Notes under the pieces: generated by a model
What the model was told of the DNA's origin: nothing
The model's database searches: none
The model's input: the letters and a program-made list of their open reading frames with translations, nothing else
Translations under genes and position numbers: made by a program
Origin: Kaistella sp.
GTDB lineage: Bacteria; Bacteroidota; Bacteroidia; Flavobacteriales; Weeksellaceae
NCBI GenBank assembly: GCA_019459085.1
Contig: JAIBEW010000007.1
Span: forward strand, 1-64,000
Direction: 5' to 3'
Length of the DNA: 64,000 nt
Shown here: positions 48,396-56,600 of the stretch, one piece after another
Layout: every line of letters starts with the position of its first letter
How positions within the stretch are numbered: position 1 is the stretch's first letter

Positions 48396-50468
48396 TTAAT
48401 TTGAAAACAGCGCAGAAATTTTTTGGGAAAGTTTCTCGGCATTCGGAAGCATTTCTTTTTCTAGAACCAGATTAATCGGAACTGCCGGTAAATTCAGGGA
48501 ACCAACTGCCTCAACAGCTGCATCCAGATACGCGAAACAGTTTTTTGAAATCCGGTGTGCAAACGCTTCGGCAAAAGAGTTCTGCAGCTGCTCTTCAGTT
48601 AGAACGATGCATTTCCCGTGGAGTTTTACCCTTTCGTAAACGAGTTTTTCATCTAAAGGAATCAGCGTACGCAAATCGATGATTTCAATTCTTCCTTCAA
48701 AGTTTTTTGCCGCTTCTTTCGCCCAGAAAACGCCCATTCCGTAAGTAACGATGACCAAAGTCCGGCCTTTTTCCATTTCCGTTTCGCTGGCTTTCACGAT
48801 GATATTTCCTTTTCCGAAAGGCAGGATATAATCTTCGTCCGGTTCTATCGTTTTTGCGTCTTCAGTTCCGGGAACTTTGCTCCAGTATAAACCTTTGTGT
48901 TCCAACATGACCACAGGATTCGGGTCATAATAGGCCGCTTTCAGCAAACCTTTAAAATCGGCCGCATTGCTCGGATACGCAATCTTGATCCCCTTGATAT
49001 TGGCCAAAATACTTTCCACACTACCGCTGTGGTAAGGTCCGCCGCCGCCGTAAGCGCCGATCGGAACACGGATGATATTGCTCACGGGGAATTTTCCCTG
49101 AGAAAGATAACATGATTTTGAAATTTCGGTAATTAACTGGTTGATTCCTGGATAAATATAATCGGCAAACTGAACTTCCACAATAGGTTTGAGTCCTACA
49201 GCACTCATCCCAACGGTGGAACCAATAATATACGCTTCCTGAATCGGGGTGTTGAAGACTCTTTTCTTTCCGAACTTCTGTCCTAAAGTCACGGTCTCAC
49301 GGAACACGCCGCCAATTCTTTCGCCAACATCCTGGCCGTACAACAAGGCTTCCGGATGTTTCCACATGATTTCCTGAATTGCATGAATGGCCGCATCGAC
49401 CATCACAATTTTTTCGGCGCCTTCAGGTTCTCGTACGCCTTTTTCTTTAGTAACGTGAGTAGGAGCGAAGACGTGGTTTTCTACGGTTTCCGGTTTCGGA
49501 TCTTCAGCATTGATGGCTTTTTCGAAGGCTTCTTCTGCCTCAATCCGGGCTTTTTTGGTGATCTGTTTTAAAAGTTCTTCATCAACACCGTCTTCCAGTA
49601 AATAATTTCTTAGAATATTTCCGGGATCTTTCGCACGGTGTTTTACCAGATCATCTTCATCCCGGTAAAATTCTCTGCGCACGCCGGAAGTGTGATGACC
49701 AATCAGAACAGTTTTCGCGCACACCAAAAGCGGTTTTCTTTCGGTTCTTACAAATTCGACGGCTTTTTTCATCGCGTCGTAACTTTCTACAAAATCGGTT
49801 CCGTCTACGCGCATTCTGCTGAGTCCGACAAATCCGGCTGCAAAATCGTACGCGTCGGAGGTTCTTGCTTCTTCTTTCGTTACCGAAATTCCCCATTCAT
49901 TGTCCTGAATAAGGAAAATAATAGGCAGTTGGTGCAGCGCCGCAAACTGAAAAGCTTCTGAAACTTCACCTTCGGTCACCGAATTGTCACCGAAACTACA
50001 CACGACCACGGGATTTTTCTCGTAAGTCTTTAAGTTGAATTCCTGAATATATTTAATTCCCTGCGCGACACCCGTAGTCGGAATCGCCTGCATTCCTGTT
50101 GCGGAACTCTGATGAATGATTTTCGGAAGATTTTCTTCAAGACTCGAAGGATGGGAATAATACGAACGGCCGCCGGAAAAAGGATCATCGGCTTTTGCCA
50201 GAAGCTGCAGCATCAAACGGTACGGTTCAAAACCCATCCCCAGAAGCAGACTTTCGTCGCGGTAATACGGCGAAACCCAGTCTTCTTTTGTCAGCTGATA
50301 AGCGGTGGCCAGCTGAATGGCTTCGTGACCGCGCGAAGTGCTGTGCACATATTTGGTGATGCCTCTGTTTTCCTCATAAATATCAGCCATGGCTTTTGCC
50401 AGCATCATGTGATTGAAAGCTTTCAATAAAACGTCCTGCGAAACTTTTTCCTGTGTCGTGATTTCCAT
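48396..50468 (-). CDS. Branched-chain 2-oxoacid dehydrogenase E1, alpha and beta subunits fused
   Basis: Alpha: CSFGDNSVTEGEVSEAFQFAALHQLPIIFLIQDNEWGIS; beta: LLYGQDVGERIGGVFRETVTLGQKFGKKRVFNTPIQEAYIIGSTVGMSAVGLKPIVEVQFADY. Confidence 0.92.
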   Translation of the reverse strand: MEITTQEKVSQDVLLKAFNHMMLAKAMADIYEENRGITKYVHSTSRGHEAIQLATAYQLTKEDWVSPYYRDESLLLGMGFEPYRLMLQLLAKADDPFSGGRSYYSHPSSLEENLPKIIHQSSATGMQAIPTTGVAQGIKYIQEFNLKTYEKNPVVVCSFGDNSVTEGEVSEAFQFAALHQLPIIFLIQDNEWGISVTKEEARTSDAYDFAAGFVGLSRMRVDGTDFVESYDAMKKAVEFVRTERKPLLVCAKTVLIGHHTSGVRREFYRDEDDLVKHRAKDPGNILRNYLLEDGVDEELLKQITKKARIEAEEAFEKAINAEDPKPETVENHVFAPTHVTKEKGVREPEGAEKIVMVDAAIHAIQEIMWKHPEALLYGQDVGERIGGVFRETVTLGQKFGKKRVFNTPIQEAYIIGSTVGMSAVGLKPIVEVQFADYIYPGINQLITEISKSCYLSQGKFPVSNIIRVPIGAYGGGGPYHSGSVESILANIKGIKIAYPSNAADFKGLLKAAYYDPNPVVMLEHKGLYWSKVPGTEDAKTIEPDEDYILPFGKGNIIVKASETEMEKGRTLVIVTYGMGVFWAKEAAKNFEGRIEIIDLRTLIPLDEKLVYERVKLHGKCIVLTEEQLQNSFAEAFAHRISKNCFAYLDAAVEAVGSLNLPAVPINLVLEKEMLPNAEKLSQKISALFSN

Positions 50469-50474
50469 AGAGAG

Positions 50475-50482
50475 CAAAGATA
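50475..50482 (-). promoter_or_regulatory. -7 box TATCTTTG, 6 nt before E1 ATG
   Basis: Minus strand TTTATCTTTGCTCTCTATGGAA. Confidence 0.45.
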
Positions 50483-50573
50483 AAAATTTTAAAGGATTTT
50501 GGAAAATGGATGACGACAGAAAATCTTATATTTAGTGTTGAAGAGGGTCTGCTTTTAAGTGCTTGAAGCTGCG

Positions 50574-50787
50574 TTGTAATGAATGTAAAATGTATTTGAT
50601 TACAAAGCAACTTCCGGGACCTTACCTGCAGTTGTATTTTATTTAAAACGACCTGCTTTGTAATGAATGTAAAATGTATTTGATTGCAAAGCAACTTCCG
50701 GGACCTTACCTGCAATTGCATTTTATTTAAAACGGCTTGTTTTGTAATGAATGTAAAGTGTATTTGATTACAAAGCAACTTCCGGGG
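50574..50787. repeat. 84-bp tandem repeat, about 2.5 copies, each with an inverted repeat
   Basis: TTGTAATGAATGTAAAATGTATTTGATTACAAAGCAACTTCCGGG begins at 50574, 50658 and 50742; CTTTGTAAT/ATTACAAAG arms. Confidence 0.9.
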
Positions 50788-50798
50788 ACTAAACGAAG

Positions 50799-51074
50799 TT
50801 ATTTTATATAAAATTCCCAATAAAAAAGCTGTTTGTAGGATTTGGTTGTAGTGATAAATCGTTCAAAGGTTATTTCAAACTCTGTCAATTTTGGATTTCT
50901 CTGCAAGATAGTACAGTTACTCTGAGTAAAGTTATCTTTTTCAGTATTGAATGCTACAGTGGATTTATGAACGAGTTGATTATCTACGTAGTAACAATCT
51001 GTCAGTCGAGAATTTGTCGAAGAATAGAATTTATAAAGACTTTCCATTTGCTCAGAACTGAGCTTCAAGTTCAT
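50799..51074 (-). CDS. Hypothetical protein, probable 3' part of a frameshifted gene
   Basis: Starts in ATGA overlap with the upstream ORF; KLSSEQMESLYKFYSS continues the domain. Confidence 0.5.
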   Translation of the reverse strand: MNLKLSSEQMESLYKFYSSTNSRLTDCYYVDNQLVHKSTVAFNTEKDNFTQSNCTILQRNPKLTEFEITFERFITTTKSYKQLFYWEFYIK

Positions 51075-51274
51075 TTTAATGTTTCTGGTTTCTTCTCCAT
51101 CTGAAACTCTCTATATTGATATTCTCCTGAATAACTAGTATAAATACGTTCCTGATAAACTTTGCCTGAGTCATATTCGGCAGTATGATATATAAGCCCT
51201 TTATTTAATTTGTTTTGTGCATCACACGCTTGGAAAAGATAAAAAGCCATTATTATTGTTATGAAATTTTTCAT
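51071..51274 (-). CDS. Hypothetical exported/lipoprotein, probable 5' part of the same gene
   Basis: Signal MKNFITIIMAFYLFQACDAQ; 67 aa then stop within AAAATGA. Confidence 0.5.
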   Translation of the reverse strand: MKNFITIIMAFYLFQACDAQNKLNKGLIYHTAEYDSGKVYQERIYTSYSGEYQYREFQMEKKPETLK

Positions 51275-51475
51275 AATTAATTATTTGAAACCCCTGTTTT
51301 GTTTTCACGATCGTTAAATACCGTAACAGTGATTGTTATACATAACACTAAACCCCAATTCGACTCCCCTTAAAACCCATTTTAAAATTTAGTCCAATAA
51401 TAAGATCAGTAATCCTGCTACTTTGTGTTCCGGCAAAAGCGCCATGCAACTACTAAACAAATCCTATTGCAATAT

Positions 51476-52030
51476 TTATGGAATGGTAATTTCTTTAGGA
51501 ATAAACTCAAAATCTCCTGTAAAATATCTGTAATTACCACACGATTGATTTTTTATATCTATAACTAATTTCTTGCGGTCACCGTCCAGTAGTTTATATA
51601 CAAAGTTAAAATTATCATCTTTTAATAGGAGTGTTTTACCTCTTCGATATCTTGTGATTTTTAGATAGTACTTTTTAGTACTGTTTTTATTTATGAACTT
51701 GAGACCTGAATCATTGTGTATTTCCATTAAATCCTGAAAAGCTTTACACTTCAAATTTTTCTTGAGATTGTCATCCATGGTATCTCCCAATAAATTAAAT
51801 GATTGCTTGGTATAAATTATTTCAGATGTGCTTGCATCTAGTTCGTCTTTGTAGTAAAAGTTATTCAAGACAGGGAACTCTATCATTAGATCTGAGTTTG
51901 TATTATTCTTGACATTTAATATAAGTATAGAATCTTGTTTGTTTATAAAAGGATATATTGTTATATCACTTTTTGATGATACTTTACAAGAATACAAAAG
52001 AACAAGAAAAACAATGATTAGAATTCTCAT
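51476..52030 (-). CDS. Hypothetical lipoprotein
   Basis: Lipobox LVLLYSCK; low GC. Confidence 0.6.
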   Translation of the reverse strand: MRILIIVFLVLLYSCKVSSKSDITIYPFINKQDSILILNVKNNTNSDLMIEFPVLNNFYYKDELDASTSEIIYTKQSFNLLGDTMDDNLKKNLKCKAFQDLMEIHNDSGLKFINKNSTKKYYLKITRYRRGKTLLLKDDNFNFVYKLLDGDRKKLVIDIKNQSCGNYRYFTGDFEFIPKEITIP

Positions 52031-52182
52031 GGTATAAATAATTGGTATTAAAAATGGGTAAGAATTGTTTATGCAGAAAATTATATAGAAATAATTGTGC
52101 AGGTTGCAAAACTTTCCGGAATAATTATAAAGTTACACCATTTGTGGAATACTGTACATCAAATCTTGTTAAAAAATACATT

Positions 52183-52797
52183 TCATTTGTGGGAATTATT
52201 CTCACCGTTTTTCCATAATTGAGTTGCGGCAATGATGATCCAGAGAAAATAGAACAGAAAAATAAGGCGCTGGCCGACCGACGGAATATGAGGGAATATC
52301 ATGGGCCAAAATCCAAAAATAATCGTAGCCCAAACACAGATTCCGGCAGGACGTATGATTGCTTTCCATTTTCCGTTTTTTCTCCAGATTTTTGGATAGG
52401 TGAAGGCGGCAACAAGAAAACTCAGGAAACTCCCAAAACTTCCGGTCATGTGAAGCAGAGCCGTTGTCGACTGTCGGTTTTCCATATCAGCCGGAAAAAT
52501 CCCGGAAAAACTCATCAACAGTCCGCTTAAAATAAGACTGTACAGAGGAGTTTTTGAATCCGAGGCGTCGGACGAGTATTTATAGAGACCGAATGCAAAA
52601 CCAGCGATCAGTACACCCGGAATTACATATCCGAAAATATTCCAGTACCAGAGATGAGGTGCGTCTACCGAGCCCAGTTCACTAATGGCTTTGTACCTGA
52701 AGCTGTATTCGGGACGCATGTTGGCCATGATAAAATATGTGGTTGCAAGTAAAAATGCAGAAGCATACCCAGAAAGTGCAAATCCTTTATTGCTCAT
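52183..52797 (-). CDS. DUF998 family membrane protein
   Basis: Multi-TM; ISELGSVDAPHLWYWNIFGYVIPGVLIAGFAFGLY. Confidence 0.8.
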   Translation of the reverse strand: MSNKGFALSGYASAFLLATTYFIMANMRPEYSFRYKAISELGSVDAPHLWYWNIFGYVIPGVLIAGFAFGLYKYSSDASDSKTPLYSLILSGLLMSFSGIFPADMENRQSTTALLHMTGSFGSFLSFLVAAFTYPKIWRKNGKWKAIIRPAGICVWATIIFGFWPMIFPHIPSVGQRLIFLFYFLWIIIAATQLWKNGENNSHK

Positions 52798-52855
52798 TTT
52801 TTAAAATTTAGGTCCAAAGATATCCTGTGCAGGTACAATTTAAATTTGATGTACA

Positions 52856-53428
52856 TCAAAAAGCGTTTTCCGCTCTCACCCGGCTCAGCGTTTCCTGGGT
52901 CATCCCGAGATGGGAGGCAAGCATTCCCAACGGAACCCGCAGCAGTTTGTTAGGCGCTTTATTCTGAAAAAACAGATACCTTTCTTTGGCGCTGTGAAAC
53001 TGCATGGAAATAATTCTTTCGCTCTGTTCCATAAAATAATGGGAAATGAGGATGCGGCCGAATCTTTCCATCTCCGGAAAATCGGTGAAGCACTGTTCAA
53101 GGTCATTGATGTTTATTGCGATGAGTTCGGAATCTTCCAGAGCCTGAATATAAAAATGATCCGGCACATTTTTCATAAAACTGTAAACCGAGGTGATCCA
53201 TTCGTTTTCTGCACAGAAATTATCGGTAATTTCTTTCTCTCCTTTTTCATAAAAAATCCGTATTAATCCTTTTCCGATAAAGAAAGTATGATCACAAACG
53301 TGATGCGGCTGATGAAGGAAATCACCTTTTTTTACCGTTTTTATTTCGGAAATAAGACCGATTCTGCTTCTTAAATCCTCAGAAACCGGGATGAATTTTT
53401 CGATGTGTTGTATTAACTGCTGAATCAT
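52856..53428 (-). CDS. Crp/Fnr family transcriptional regulator
   Basis: Cyclic-nucleotide-binding-like domain followed by LRVPLGMLASHLGMTQETLSRVR helix-turn-helix. Confidence 0.88.
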   Translation of the reverse strand: MIQQLIQHIEKFIPVSEDLRSRIGLISEIKTVKKGDFLHQPHHVCDHTFFIGKGLIRIFYEKGEKEITDNFCAENEWITSVYSFMKNVPDHFYIQALEDSELIAININDLEQCFTDFPEMERFGRILISHYFMEQSERIISMQFHSAKERYLFFQNKAPNKLLRVPLGMLASHLGMTQETLSRVRAENAF

Positions 53429-53618
53429 GAAGTGAAATTCTGTGGATTCAAACCAAATATGCGAAATACATTCTGCATCACCAAATTATACGGAAATTCA
53501 ACCTGAAATTGGGCAGTTTCAATTCAATAATACGCAATTCTGCCACATCGGTTTTTCGCAATTTCCAACTTTTTTTTAAAGAAATTTTAAACTAATTTTA
53601 CCAAAATTCTTCCGCTCA

Positions 53619-56600
53619 ATGTATTTGATTTTCGATACCGAAACCACAGGTTTACCTAAAAATTTCAACGCACCACTCACCGATTCCGACAACTGGCCCC
53701 GGATGGTGCAGATTGCATGGCAGCTCCATGACCGCGACGGAAATCTGCTCGAAAATCAGGATTACATCATCAAGCCGGAAGGTTATGATATTCCGTTCAA
53801 CGCTACTAGAATTCACGGAATTTCCACAAAAATGGCGAGGGAAGAAGGCCGCGACCTTACAGAAGTTCTGGAAGAATTTCAGCAGGTTTTAAGGAAAGCC
53901 GAAGTCGTAGCCGGCCACAATATCGATTTCGACTACAAGATTGCCGGTGCCGAATTTCACCGCAAATCTGTTGACAACACACTGCAGGAAATTCCGTCTG
54001 CCGATACCATGGAACTCGGTACCGAATATTGCCAGTTAGGCGGCGGAAAAAACGGCAGATATAAATCCCCGAAACTCGAGGAACTCTACGAAAAACTTTA
54101 CGGACAGAAATTCGATGAAGCACACAACGCTGCAGCCGATGTGAATGCCACGGCGCAGGTCTTTTTCGAAATGATGCGGATCGGAATTATTCCTGCTGAA
54201 AAACTCAGGATTTCAGAGCCTGAGCTTCAGGAATTTATCAGCACTCACCCGCATCCTTTCCCGCCGTTCGGAATCATCATCCGCAGACAGGTTGCCGCTT
54301 CGAAAAAGAAGAAAAAGGTAGACTTTGGTGATTCTGATGAGATTGAGATCGGCGATTATTTCAATTTTCACAACCACAGCATTTATTCTTCGCTTCAGGC
54401 ATCCACCCACATCAACGAACTCATCAGCAAAGCACTGCAGAATAATTTTTCAGCAGTTGGACTTGTCGATCTGGGAAATATGATGGGCGCCTTCAAGTTT
54501 GTGTCTGAAGTAGAAAAAACCAATGGAAACATTATCAAGACTTATCAGGAATATTCAGAAAAAAAGAAAAAAGCCGAAGAAGAAGGAACGGCATTCAAGG
54601 AAACGGAGCCGCGCAAAGAACCGCTCATTCCGGTAATCGGCTGCGAATTCTATATTTCTGACCGTCCGGAACAGAAACAGTTTACGAAAGACGATCCCGA
54701 CCGACGGACCAACGTGGTTCTGCTTGCAAAAAATTTCAACGGCTATAAAAATCTTGCAAAACTGTCGAGTCTCGGGTATGTAAACGGATTTTATTTCGGC
54801 GTACCGCGGATTTCCAAAAAAATGATCGCGGAATATAAAGAAGATTTGATCGCTTTAACGGCGGGAACTTACGGCGATATTCCGAATACGGTTCTCGAAT
54901 TCGGGGAACAGAAAGGAGAGGAGGTCTTCAGATGGTGGAGTGAAACCTTTGCCGATGATTTTTATGTGCAGATCCAGAACCATGCGGTAGACGAGGAAGA
55001 ACATTTGAATCAGGTTTTGCTGGAATTTGCCGAAAAATACGACGTAAAAATTCTGGCTCAAAACGAGACGTTTTACACCGAAAAATCCGACGCCAATATT
55101 CAGGATATTCTTTACTGCATCAAAGACGGGGAAAAGCTTTCCTCGCCTGTAGGAAAAGGTTTTGGGAAAAGAAGAGGCCTTCCTTCGAGTGAATTTTACA
55201 TCAAAAATGCCGATGAACTGAAGCAGGCATTCATCCAGTTTCCGGATGCGTTTGAAGCGTACAGTGAATTTCTTCAGAAATTTGAACCTTATACCTTAAA
55301 GCGTGATGTCTTGCTACCCGAATTCGGTATTCCCGAAGAATTTTTAAGTGCAGAAGATAAGACTGATGGCGGAAAACGCGGTGAGAATGCCTATCTAAGA
55401 CATCTGACCTACGAAGGTGCAAGGAAAAAATATGCTAAAATTACCGATGAAATCAGAGACCGGCTGGATTTTGAACTCCAGGTCATCGCAAAAACCGGTT
55501 ATCCCGGCTACTTTCTGATTGTTCAGGATTTCTGTAATGAAGCCAGAAATATGGGCGTTTGGGTAGGACCGGGACGTGGCTCTGCCGCCGGTTCTGCTGT
55601 TGCTTACTGTATCGGAATCACAAATGTAGATCCGATAAAATACGATCTGCTTTTTGAGCGTTTCTTGAATCCGGAACGGATCTCGATGCCCGATATCGAT
55701 ATTGATTTTGATGATGAAGGACGCGACAGAATCATTAAATGGGTGGTGGATAAATACGGGAAAAACAATGTAGCGCAAATCATTACCTATTCAGTTTTAG
55801 GCGGAAAATCGGCGATCAAGGATGCAGGAAGAGTTCTGGATGTCTCAATTGCGGAGACCAATAATATCGCGAAACTGATTCCTTCGACGCCCGGAATGAA
55901 TATCGCGAAAGCGTTTTCGAAATTTGATAAGCTGAGTCCGGAAGACAAAGTTTTGGCTCAGGAAATGAAGGATATTTTACAGAATCCGAAAGATGCAAGA
56001 TATGAAGTGCTTTCCGCCGCCCAAAGGATGGAAGGCTGCATCAGAAATACAGGAATTCATGCGTGCGGAGTGATTATTACACCAGAAGATATCTCGAATC
56101 TGGTTCCGATTACGATTGCGTCGAAAGATGCCGATATTCTCGTGTCCCAGTTCGACAATTCGGTTGCTGAAAATGCCGGTCTGCTGAAAATGGATTTCTT
56201 GGGACTCAGAACTTTAACGATCATCAAACACGCCATTAAACTCATCAAAGAAAGACACGGAATTGAAATTAATCCGGATGATATTCCACTGGATGACGCA
56301 AAAACCTATCAGCTTTTTAAAGAAGGAAAAACTGTAGGGGTTTTCCAGTATGAAAGTGCAGGAATGCAGAAATACATGCGCGAACTGAAACCGACTGTTT
56401 TTGCCGATTTAATTGCGATGAACGCGCTGTACCGCCCGGGGCCGATCAAATACATCCCGAATTTCATCAACCGGAAACACGGGCTCGAAGAAATTGTATA
56501 TGACCTTCCTGAAACCGAAGAATACCTGAAGGAAACCTATGGAATTACCGTTTATCAGGAACAGGTAATGCTGCTGTCGCAGAAGCTGGCCAATTTCACG

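Noticed and set aside
50574-50787. Possible CRISPR array
   Set aside because: Whole 84-bp units are repeated with no unique spacers, and there are no cas genes in the window.
50383-50820. 145-aa minus-strand ORF with 28-aa repeats
   Set aside because: Overlaps the 5' end of the E1 gene and arises because the 84-bp repeat length is a multiple of 3; no coding signature. Treated as a repeat, not a CDS.
51330-51360. Small palindrome GTTATACATAAC in the low-GC islet, considered as an integron attC core
   Set aside because: No matching second box pair or integrase found; too short to support attC.
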